Shown here piece after piece: positions 1 to 5,403 of a stretch of 5,589 nt of DNA; the first letter of the stretch is position 1; each line of letters opens with the position of its first letter. Below the pieces are notes generated by a model. That model ran no database searches. It saw only the letters and a list, made by a program, of their open reading frames with translations, and was not told the DNA's origin. The translations under genes and the position numbers were made by a program. Source of the stretch: Ruminococcus sp. CAG:382 (lineage in GTDB: Bacteria; Bacillota; Clostridia; Oscillospirales; CAG-382). The stretch covers positions 35,373-40,961 of the forward strand of contig FR892242.1 of the NCBI GenBank assembly GCA_000433115.1. The letters run 5' to 3'.

Positions 1-476
1 TTATCCTCGGGTATGACAAGTTGCTCCAGTTCGTTTACCGATATCGACTGAAGCTCCTCAATGTGGTCGCGGTAAAGCTCATATACGTTTTTCTTGAAAT
101 CGAGTACGGTGTTGCGGAGCTGCCACACCTCCTTGCGCTCGGCAGAATACTGCTTGCGGAAGTCGGTTATGATCGCCTCGCAGCGTGTTTTTATGGAATC
201 GGTGATGGCATCCGCTTTTTCGTTTGCCTCGCGGACGATCTTTTCGCCAAGCTGCTGAGCCTTGACAAGCGTGGCGCGGATGGATTCCTCCTCGTCGCGT
301 ATTTCGTCAAGGTTGGTGACGACGATTTTCAGCTTGCGCTCAAGTTCGTCGTTTTCGCGGTAAAGCTCGGTATATTTTTCGATTAAGAAATCGATGTAAT
401 CATCGACCTCGTTGGGGTTGTATCCTCTGACAGCCTTGCCGAAGGTTTTGTTTTTCAGTTCATGAGGTGCAAGCAT
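1..476 (-). CDS. divIVA: DivIVA-family cell division/polarity protein, C-terminus cut by window edge
   Basis: DivIVA is a coiled-coil scaffold that binds negatively curved membranes at septa and poles and recruits division or wall-growth proteins. The frame is open from the ATG at 476 to the left edge, giving 158 residues with no stop, so the C-terminus is missing. Residues 10-30 hold the family's N-terminal signature: KTFGKAVRGYNPNEVDDYID, with the GYNPNEVDDY core. Where B. subtilis DivIVA has Phe17-Arg18 at the membrane-inserting loop, this protein has Val16-Arg17, a smaller hydrophobic residue. From about residue 30 onward it is rich in Glu, Lys and Arg with heptad-like hydrophobics (long coiled coil, about 30-150). 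The start is supported by AAAGGA 9 nt upstream. It follows yggT by 27 nt, as the most distal gene visible in the operon. Family assignment is secure; whether it acts like DivIVA or the related GpsB cannot be told without the C-terminus, but its length already favours DivIVA. Confidence 0.93.
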   Translation of the reverse strand, partial: MLAPHELKNKTFGKAVRGYNPNEVDDYIDFLIEKYTELYRENDELERKLKIVVTNLDEIRDEEESIRATLVKAQQLGEKIVREANEKADAITDSIKTRCEAIITDFRKQYSAERKEVWQLRNTVLDFKKNVYELYRDHIEELQSISVNELEQLVIPED

Positions 477-503
477 TGTCCCGTTTCCTTTCCGTTATTG
501 CTT

Positions 504-773
504 TTATATACTTGTCAGAATCATCCGCACGAGCATGAGAAGTATCCATGTGAAGATACTTGATAGATCGATAGGCAGAGAGTCGAACAGCTTTGTGCGC
601 GACAAAACTGACCGTACCGGTGATATTACCGGCTCGGTCGTCGCATAAAGGAAGCTGTAAAACATTCCGCCTTCCTCATAGAACATCTGATACAGCGAAC
701 GGACGACAATCAGCGTCATCAGCGCCATCACGAGGACGACAACCGTGCCGCAGAAAATAAGGATCAGATTCAT
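504..773 (-). CDS. yggT: YggT/YlmG-family small integral membrane protein
   Basis: This is an 89-residue protein of the YggT (YlmG) family, typical for the single-repeat form found in Firmicutes. Two membrane segments are visible, about residues 3-26 (ILIFCGTVVVLVMALMTLIV) and 69-87 (FTWILLMLVRMIL). Between them lies the family signature, TEPVISPVRSVL at 46-57, followed by PIDLSSIF at 67-74. The exact molecular role is unknown; in bacteria and chloroplasts the family is linked to cell or organelle division and membrane organisation, and the gene normally lies beside sepF, as here. The ATG at 773 has only a weak ribosome site (AGAGA). The 74-nt leader separating it from sepF contains a strong hairpin, listed separately. 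The family call is confident; the function is not. Confidence 0.9.
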   Translation of the reverse strand: MNLILIFCGTVVVLVMALMTLIVVRSLYQMFYEEGGMFYSFLYATTEPVISPVRSVLSRTKLFDSLPIDLSSIFTWILLMLVRMILTSI

Positions 774-792
774 ATTGTCTCTATTGTCATAT

Positions 793-826
793 CAGCGCGG
801 AGAAGGAAAAGCTCCTCCTCCGGCTG
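793..826 (-). other. Strong stem-loop in the sepF-yggT intergenic leader
   Basis: Read on the minus strand, CGGAGGAGGA and TCCTTCTCCG form a 10-bp stem around a 5-nt GCTTT loop. A 4-bp CAGC/GCTG extension follows, with a single bulged C. One internal pair is G-U in the minus-strand RNA but A-C in the plus-strand RNA, so the structure suits the operon transcript. No T-run follows, so it is not a standard intrinsic terminator. The 5' arm contains GGAGGAGGAG, a very strong Shine-Dalgarno-like sequence that has no start codon at normal distance. It may affect mRNA stability, processing or yggT translation; this is inference. Confidence 0.6.
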
Positions 827-847
827 AGGTTTGCTCGTTTGGATTAA

Positions 848-1303
848 TTAAAACAGATCTCTCGGCTTCTGCTGAGGCTGAGCAGCGGGCTGAGCCGGCT
901 TGGGCATACCGTTCTGGTCGCCGTCGACTTCAACGTTCTTGGGAGTGATTATGTACGTGGAGCTTGCGACTCTCTTGAGGTTGCCTTCGATGGCGAAGGT
1001 GACACCGAAAAGGAAGTCGATTATACGCATGATGGTTTCTTTGTTTGCATCCTCAAGGTTGAGCACAACGGTCTTGTTGTTGAGCAGGTGCTTTGCGATC
1101 TCGGTACACTCTTCAAACTTGGAAGGACGGCATACCTTCATTTCGAGTGCAGTGGAAGAGCTGACTCCGCTGCTTGCGCGCTGAGACACGGGGGCAGCGG
1201 TGTTTTCATCTTCAACGGCATCAAATTCTTCGGTTTCGTATCCGCCGACTTCTTCGTCATCGGTGTATTCGTTGCCTTTGATAAAATCAATTATACGTCC
1301 CAT
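848..1303 (-). CDS. sepF: Cell division protein SepF
   Basis: SepF anchors FtsZ to the cytoplasmic membrane and bundles its filaments during septum formation. The 151-residue protein has the usual three parts. Residues 1-10 (MGRIIDFIKG) form the short amphipathic membrane-binding helix. Residues 11-53 are an acidic, Ser/Ala-rich linker. The SepF core spans about 55-126, with VCRPSKFEE, the VVLNLEDANKE strand-helix junction, RIIDFLFG and a glycine at 107 (FAIEGNLKRV), ending in STYIITPKNVEV. A Pro/Gln/Ala-rich tail (about 130-151) ends in RDLF and extends past the core. The ATG at 1303 is preceded by GGAGGA with a 10-nt spacer; this ribosome site overlaps the last codons and stop of yggS, leaving only 6 nt between the genes and suggesting coupled translation. 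Confidence 0.95.
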   Translation of the reverse strand: MGRIIDFIKGNEYTDDEEVGGYETEEFDAVEDENTAAPVSQRASSGVSSSTALEMKVCRPSKFEECTEIAKHLLNNKTVVLNLEDANKETIMRIIDFLFGVTFAIEGNLKRVASSTYIITPKNVEVDGDQNGMPKPAQPAAQPQQKPRDLF

Positions 1304-1309
1304 GATATT

Positions 1310-1993
1310 TTATTCCTCCGAATTGGTATTATATATTCGTTTTCCGAAAATTCCCTCGCCTATACGGACAATTGTAGCGCCGCATTGGAGTGCTTCCGGA
1401 TAGTCGTGGGTCATGCCCATAGACAATACGTCCATGCTAATACTATTATCCACTTTTTTTGCCCGATTGTCAATAAAAATTCCTCTGATTTTTCGGAAAT
1501 ACTCAAGTTTTTTTTCACTATCCTCACATTTGGGCGGTATGGTCATCAATCCGCGTACCTTTATATGCCTGAAAGAGGATATTTTTTCAAGGAATGACGG
1601 CAGCTCTTCGGGAGTAATGCCGCCCTTCGATTCCTCGCCGCCCGCATTGACCTCGACAAGACAGGACGTGACAAGTCCTGCCGCCTCGGAGCGGCGGTCG
1701 ATTTCCTCGGCAAGCGGAACGCTGTCCAGCGAGTGGATGAGGCTGACCTTGCCGATGATATATTTTACCTTATTGCGTTGAAGCCGACCGATGAAATGAA
1801 TATCGAAGCGCTTGTCCAGCGCGTCGTATTTTTCGAGAAGCTCCTGAACGCGGTTTTCGCCGATCGTGTGGATGCCCATGTCGTATATCAGGTTGATGCG
1901 TTCGGGCGCGACTGTCTTTGTCGCGGCGAGTACCGTCGCCCTGCCGTTTACGGTTGAAAGCACCTGTTTAACATTTTGCTCAAGCTCTGTCAT
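1310..1993 (-). CDS. yggS: YggS/YlmE-family pyridoxal phosphate homeostasis protein (PLPBP)
   Basis: This is a PLP-binding protein with an alanine-racemase-like TIM-barrel fold (COG0325), involved in balancing vitamin B6 vitamers and not known to have an enzymatic activity. From the ATG at 1993 it is 227 residues, matching the usual 225-235. The PLP lysine is Lys26 in VLAATKTV. Other family blocks are GENRVQE (45-51), HFIGRLQRNKVK (66-77), SLIHSLDS (84-91), the LVEVNAGGEESKGG block (112-125), VRGLMTIPP (146-154), LSMGMTHDYPEA (190-201) and the phosphate-binding ATIVRIGEGIFGKR (206-219). Upstream codons in frame overlap the adaptor gene and do not resemble the family. The ribosome site is weak (AAGTGG, about 13 nt away); a GTG at 2008 is an alternative start. 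In B. subtilis ylmE also directly precedes sepF. Confidence 0.93.
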   Translation of the reverse strand: MTELEQNVKQVLSTVNGRATVLAATKTVAPERINLIYDMGIHTIGENRVQELLEKYDALDKRFDIHFIGRLQRNKVKYIIGKVSLIHSLDSVPLAEEIDRRSEAAGLVTSCLVEVNAGGEESKGGITPEELPSFLEKISSFRHIKVRGLMTIPPKCEDSEKKLEYFRKIRGIFIDNRAKKVDNSISMDVLSMGMTHDYPEALQCGATIVRIGEGIFGKRIYNTNSEE

Positions 1994-2012
1994 ATGTATT
2001 GAAACCACTTTT

Positions 2013-3266
2013 CTATGATACGATTTTTCCGACTTCGATGCCCTTGCTCGTAGTGACGACGACGTCGTGCAGCGACAGCTTTTTCGCGTCGCGCGCATCG
2101 GGCTTTGTCCTATCGGGAAGCGCGCATATGTAATATCCGTTATCTTCGTAAAGCGGCTCTGCCGTCTTGAAGATCACAACATTGCCGTCGAGCGCGTAAA
2201 CGCCCTTCTGCCCGTCGACAATGCGGAGCGCCGAAACGGGAATACGAAGCCCCGTATACGTCTCACGCGTTATATTCACGGGCTGTGCCCGAGTGAAGTT
2301 GAAGCCCTCAATGGCTTCGCCGCTTGAAAAAATGAGTACCACCGTGTCAAAATCGGTCTGACTGATTTTGCGCTCAAGCTTCATGTCAACGGTTCTGTCT
2401 CCGGAGTAGGGAAAACTCACTTTGTATTTATATGAGCTGCTTTTTCCGTCTGTAAGGCGCGCCGCCTCACGCTTGTCAAGGCATACGCTGATATACCATT
2501 TTGACGATGTGACAAGCTTGCCCGTCGCGCCGCCGAGAAGGGATTGGTCCGGTGTTGCCGACGACAGCGCGTAGTAATCCTCCATCGTCATGGTGTCAAC
2601 GGTTTTTTTGGTGAATATGTTTTCGTAACCGTCGACCGTCGAATAGAATATGCCCGAAACGGGAGCCTTCTGTATCGCCGAGCTGCCCGAGAGCCGGGCT
2701 TCAAGCTGCTGCTTCTGAGCCTTGTAGCTGTCGATCTGCATATCATAGCTGACGGTGACTCCGAGTACGGAGCGGCGGCGGTTCAGCGTTATGAGCAGAT
2801 CGGTCTCGCCGAGCGTCGCGTTGTAGATCGAGCTGTCGTCCACCGCTTTGAGGATCGACAGTATATCGTCGGAGATAGTCTCGTCCATTCGGGATATATC
2901 GCTTGTGGAATACGTTTTCGTCACCGACGACATTTCAAGCAGCTTGATCTTACGGTTGAGCGAGTTTATCTTTGCCTGAAGACTCGCGTCAGACGAAGAA
3001 GCGTAGACCGCAACAACATCCGATCCGAGCGCGACTTTTTCGCCGTCCGAGTAAAAATATGTGTTTGTACCTCTGTACTGAGAGGTGAGGACGGTTTCCT
3101 CGCGGAAAAAATACGCGTCCGTTGTTATGTCGTCGTTTGCCGTGGCGTATGTGGCGTAGTCGATGTCGATCATCGTACCGATGTTCAGCGAAAGCTGTAA
3201 TCCGAGATATGCCACCGCAGCCAGCGCGGCAAGTCCGATAAGTATCTGCTTTGAAAAATTGTTCAT
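2013..3266 (-). CDS. Membrane-anchored HlyD/RND-adaptor-like protein
   Basis: This 417-residue protein has the outline of an efflux or secretion adaptor. A single N-terminal membrane segment (about 8-27, ILIGLAALAAVAYLGLQLSL) would leave the rest outside the membrane. A first barrel-sandwich half follows (about 50-92, with REETVLTS and SDGEKVALGSDVVAVYAS). Next is a helical, coiled-coil-prone stretch (about 95-195). The second half is AIQKAPVSGIFYSTVDGYE (197-215). A beta-barrel-like region follows (about 250-335), then a C-terminal domain with LRIPVSALRIVDGQKGVYAL (340-359) and a final LHDVVVTTSKGIEVGK (399-414). These elements match HlyD/MacA-type adaptors; similar proteins are, from general knowledge, seen in clostridial division clusters. 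No ABC, MFS or RND partner lies in the window. The ATG overlaps the miaA stop (ATGA) and no Shine-Dalgarno sequence is visible, so translation is probably coupled. Fold class is fairly sure; the role is unknown. Confidence 0.78.
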   Translation of the reverse strand: MNNFSKQILIGLAALAAVAYLGLQLSLNIGTMIDIDYATYATANDDITTDAYFFREETVLTSQYRGTNTYFYSDGEKVALGSDVVAVYASSSDASLQAKINSLNRKIKLLEMSSVTKTYSTSDISRMDETISDDILSILKAVDDSSIYNATLGETDLLITLNRRRSVLGVTVSYDMQIDSYKAQKQQLEARLSGSSAIQKAPVSGIFYSTVDGYENIFTKKTVDTMTMEDYYALSSATPDQSLLGGATGKLVTSSKWYISVCLDKREAARLTDGKSSSYKYKVSFPYSGDRTVDMKLERKISQTDFDTVVLIFSSGEAIEGFNFTRAQPVNITRETYTGLRIPVSALRIVDGQKGVYALDGNVVIFKTAEPLYEDNGYYICALPDRTKPDARDAKKLSLHDVVVTTSKGIEVGKIVS

Positions 3267-4189
3267 GTGTTTATGTCGGAAGAGAGCGCCTCACTGCATA
3301 TGCGCAGAGCATCTTCTGCCGGAACGTAGATCGCGTTCCTGACGCGCCTGAAATATGTTTTCTGCCGCTTTGCATAGTTGCGGCTGTGTTGTTTTATGAG
3401 CGAAACGCAGTCATCGAGAGACGCTTTTCCTTCGAAATACGGGAAAAGCTCCTTATAGCCTATCGCCTGTGACGCCGTCGGCGCCGACGCAAGTCCGTCG
3501 CGCCACAGCTCTTCCGCCTCCGCGGCAAGTCCCGCCTCCATCATGATGTCAACACGTCTGTCGATACGTTCATACGTTTCGGCGACATCGTGTCCGATCC
3601 GGAAGATCAGCGGCTCATACTCACGCTCAAAGCTGTTGTTTTTCACATTCATTTCGGTGGGAGTCAGCCCCGTTGTGAGAAAGATTTCGAGATATCTCAC
3701 AACGCGTTTGACGTTGTTCGGATGCACTTTTTCCGCAGCTTCCGGGTCAACGGTCCGCAGGTATTCCCAAAGCGACGCATTGCCCTCGCTTTCGGCTTTC
3801 ATACGCAAGCTCTCGCGTATTCCTTCGTCGGGACCGGTTTCGGAAAACGCCGATGAGTCGAACAGCATTTCACTGTACATTCCGGTACCGCCCACGACAA
3901 ACGGCAACCTGCCTCTCGCCGAAATATCGGCGAGAGCTGTCTTGGCTTCCGTGATGAAGTCCGCAGCCGAAAATTTTTCGTTGAAATCACGTATATCGAT
4001 CAGATGATGCCGCACGGCAGCCAGCTCATCCGCCGTCGGCTTTGCCGTACCGATGTCCATCCGACGGTATACCTGCATCGAATCGGCAGAAATCACCTCT
4101 CCGTCAAACCGTTTGCAAAGCTCTGCCGCCAGTGCGCTTTTCCCCGACGCCGTCGCGCCGATTATAACAATTGCTTTTTTCACTTCCAT
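3263..4189 (-). CDS. miaA: tRNA dimethylallyltransferase MiaA
   Basis: MiaA transfers a dimethylallyl group from DMAPP to N6 of A37 in tRNAs that read codons starting with U, giving i6A37, the precursor of ms2i6A. The 308-residue protein is of normal family length. Visible blocks, counted from the first ATG, are the P-loop GATASGKS (11-18), SADSMQVYRRMDIGTAKPT (34-52) including the catalytic-region Asp36, HHLIDI, VVGGTGMY, the VHPNNVKRVVRYLEIF block, QAIGYKEL, and HSRNYAKRQKTYFRR near the C-terminus, where the family more often has Trp than Tyr before FR. The start is uncertain. The ATG at 4189 has GAGG only 1 nt upstream, whereas GTG at 4183 (two codons later) has GAGG at an ideal 7 nt, so the protein may begin MKKAIVIIGA. 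It follows queA by 52-58 nt and overlaps the adaptor gene by 4 nt. Confidence 0.96.
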   Translation of the reverse strand: MEVKKAIVIIGATASGKSALAAELCKRFDGEVISADSMQVYRRMDIGTAKPTADELAAVRHHLIDIRDFNEKFSAADFITEAKTALADISARGRLPFVVGGTGMYSEMLFDSSAFSETGPDEGIRESLRMKAESEGNASLWEYLRTVDPEAAEKVHPNNVKRVVRYLEIFLTTGLTPTEMNVKNNSFEREYEPLIFRIGHDVAETYERIDRRVDIMMEAGLAAEAEELWRDGLASAPTASQAIGYKELFPYFEGKASLDDCVSLIKQHSRNYAKRQKTYFRRVRNAIYVPAEDALRICSEALSSDINT

Positions 4190-4190
4190 A

Positions 4191-4194
4191 CCTC
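4191..4194 (-). promoter_or_regulatory. miaA ribosome binding site favouring a GTG start
   Basis: The only purine-rich Shine-Dalgarno candidate before miaA reads GATGAGG on the minus strand. Its GAGG core is 1 nt from the ATG at 4189, which is too close, and 7 nt from the GTG at 4183, which is ideal. This argues for a start at 4183. Confidence 0.5.
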
Positions 4195-4241
4195 ATCAGC
4201 GTGCATTAACCATGATATCGTTTGACATGACCTGCCGATAA

Positions 4242-5291
4242 TTACAGCAGAAGGCAGGCGTCTCCAAATGAAAAAAACCTGTATTTTTGCTCCACTGCCT
4301 GCTTATAGGCATTCATGACGTGCTCATATCCCGCGAAAGCGGAAACAAGCATAAGCAGCGTCGATTCGGGCAGGTGGAAGTTCGTGATAAGTCCGTCGAT
4401 CATTCTGAACTTATAGCCGGGATATATGAAAATACCCGTTTCGCCTTCAAACGGATGCAGAATATCGTTTTCGTCGGCACAGCTTTCAAGCGTGCGGCAT
4501 GAGGTGGTGCCGACCGAGATTATGCGTCCGCCGGCTGCCCGCGCGGAATTAATCGTGTCGGCGGCTTCCTTTGTCACACGGATGTGTTCGACGTGCATTT
4601 TATGGTCGCGCAGATCATCTTCTTTGACGGGACGGAACGTGCCGAGTCCGACGTGCAGACACACCCTCGCAATAATGACGCCGTTTTTCTCCAGAGTTTT
4701 GAGAAGCTCCGGTGTGAAGTGCAGTCCTGCGGTAGGCGCGGCGGCTGAGCCTTCGTATTTTGCGTAAACCGTCTGATATCTGTTTTTGTCGTCAAGTTTT
4801 TCGGTAATATACGGCGGAAGCGGCATCATCCCGATGCGGTCGAGAATTTCCATGAAATTGCCCGAATAGCCGAAATCCATAATGCGTACTCCCTCGTCGC
4901 CGATTCCGACGACCGTTGCGGAAAGCTCGTCGGAAAATACGAGCCTGTCACCGACAACTGCCTTTTTGCCGGGGCGTACAAGGCATTCCCACCTGTCGCC
5001 GCCATCCTTGGAGCGCGAAAGTAAAACCACCTCGACCTCTCCGGCGTGATCGGGATTTTTCGCAAAAAGTCTTGACGGAATGACTTTAGTGTCATTTATG
5101 ACCAGGCAGTCGCCCGCCCGCAGATAATCCGTAATATCGTGAAAATGACGGTGCGTGACCTCGCCGGTTTTCCGGTCAAGGACGAGCAGACGGGACATAT
5201 CCCGCTTTTCTGCCGGAGTCTGAGCGATAAGCTGCTGCGGCAGGTCGTAGTAGTATGATGAGCGCAGCATTAAATCGGGGGAATTTGACAT
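4242..5291 (-). CDS. queA: S-adenosylmethionine:tRNA ribosyltransferase-isomerase QueA
   Basis: QueA moves and isomerises the ribosyl part of SAM onto 7-aminomethyl-7-deazaguanine at tRNA position 34, making epoxyqueuosine, the penultimate step of queuosine synthesis. From the ATG at 5291 it is 349 residues, normal for the family. Blocks visible are YYYDLPQQLIAQTP (13-26), RDMSRLLVLDR (30-40), VINDTKVIPSRLF (64-76), GEVEVVLL (84-91), RPGKK (106-110), MPLPPYI (156-162), RYQTVYAKYEG (171-181), AAPTAGLHFT (184-193), HVGLGTFRPV (213-222), SVGTTSCRTLES (259-270), GLITNFHLPESTLLMLVSAF (300-319) and FSFGDACLL near the end. The start is fixed by AGAGG 8 nt upstream (5300-5304) and by alignment logic; a further 21 in-frame codons upstream would run across the promoter. 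It is the first gene of the leftward operon. Confidence 0.97.
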   Translation of the reverse strand: MSNSPDLMLRSSYYYDLPQQLIAQTPAEKRDMSRLLVLDRKTGEVTHRHFHDITDYLRAGDCLVINDTKVIPSRLFAKNPDHAGEVEVVLLSRSKDGGDRWECLVRPGKKAVVGDRLVFSDELSATVVGIGDEGVRIMDFGYSGNFMEILDRIGMMPLPPYITEKLDDKNRYQTVYAKYEGSAAAPTAGLHFTPELLKTLEKNGVIIARVCLHVGLGTFRPVKEDDLRDHKMHVEHIRVTKEAADTINSARAAGGRIISVGTTSCRTLESCADENDILHPFEGETGIFIYPGYKFRMIDGLITNFHLPESTLLMLVSAFAGYEHVMNAYKQAVEQKYRFFSFGDACLLL

Positions 5292-5325
5292 GAAGGTCGC
5301 CTCTTGAATATACTTTATCAAGTGT

Positions 5326-5354
5326 ATTATATCGCACACGAACACATTTTTCAA
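5326..5354 (-). promoter_or_regulatory. SigA-type promoter of the queA operon
   Basis: On the minus strand TTGAAA (5349-5354) and a consensus TATAAT (5326-5331) are separated by exactly 17 bp. Transcription would start near 5319, giving a leader of roughly 28 nt that carries the queA ribosome site AGAGG. This is the only strong promoter match seen for the seven leftward genes. Confidence 0.8.
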
Positions 5355-5375
5355 TAGCGAAATTATTGATATAAA
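5348..5375 (+). promoter_or_regulatory. Putative dapA promoter
   Basis: On the plus strand TATAAA (5370-5375) could be a -10 element, with TTTTCA (5348-5353) 16 bp upstream as a weak -35. The -35 would overlap the -35 of the queA promoter on the other strand. The spacing to dapA fits, with transcription starting near 5382. The -35 match is poor, so this is tentative. Confidence 0.4.
5351..5369. repeat. Perfect 6-bp inverted repeat between divergent promoters
   Basis: TCAATA (5351-5356) and TATTGA (5364-5369) are perfect inverted copies with a 7-nt spacer. The site overlaps the queA -35 and ends directly before the proposed dapA -10, a position where a dimeric regulator could affect both genes. 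AT-rich DNA makes short dyads common, so the operator role is only a possibility. Confidence 0.35.
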
Positions 5376-5403
5376 AAGAATTTATATGAAAGGAACAAGC
5401 ATC

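Noticed and set aside
21..386. A 121-codon plus-strand open frame at the left edge
   Set aside because: It is the antisense shadow of divIVA, whose minus-strand translation has the clear family signature and a good ribosome site.
477..530. Possible internal promoter ahead of divIVA (TATATA/TATAAA-like sequence on the minus strand)
   Set aside because: No acceptable -35 lies 16-18 bp upstream; the AT-rich stretch alone is not enough.
1454..1515. A-runs of 7 (1454-1460) and 8 (1508-1515) in yggS on the coding strand, possible slippage sites
   Set aside because: Both encode Lys-Lys inside an intact, full-length conserved frame, so there is no sign of a programmed frameshift.
1088..1597. A 169-codon plus-strand open frame across sepF and yggS
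   Set aside because: It is antisense to two well-recognised genes and spans their junction; its translation shows no family features.
2059..2068. Perfect palindrome ACGACGTCGT
   Set aside because: It lies in the adaptor coding sequence and is explained by consecutive valine codons after aspartate (DVVV).
2544..3200. A 218-codon plus-strand open frame opposite the adaptor gene
   Set aside because: It lies wholly antisense to a gene with recognisable domains, has an Arg/Val-rich composition typical of reverse-complement reading, and matches no family I recognise.
4222..4227. Perfect TTGACA on the plus strand between miaA and queA
   Set aside because: There is no -10 element at 16-18 bp; the nearest AT-rich hexamer is at about 11-12 bp, and no rightward gene follows.
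4231..4258. CCTGCC/GGCAGG inverted repeat around the queA stop as a possible terminator
   Set aside because: The stem is only 6 bp with a 16-nt loop and no T-run follows on the minus strand, so read-through into miaA is expected.
5303..5322. CTTGA...TCAAG inverted repeat near the queA transcription start as an operator or leader hairpin
   Set aside because: Only 5 bp pair, with a 10-nt AT-rich interior; too weak to claim. No riboswitch-like structure fits in the roughly 28-nt leader.
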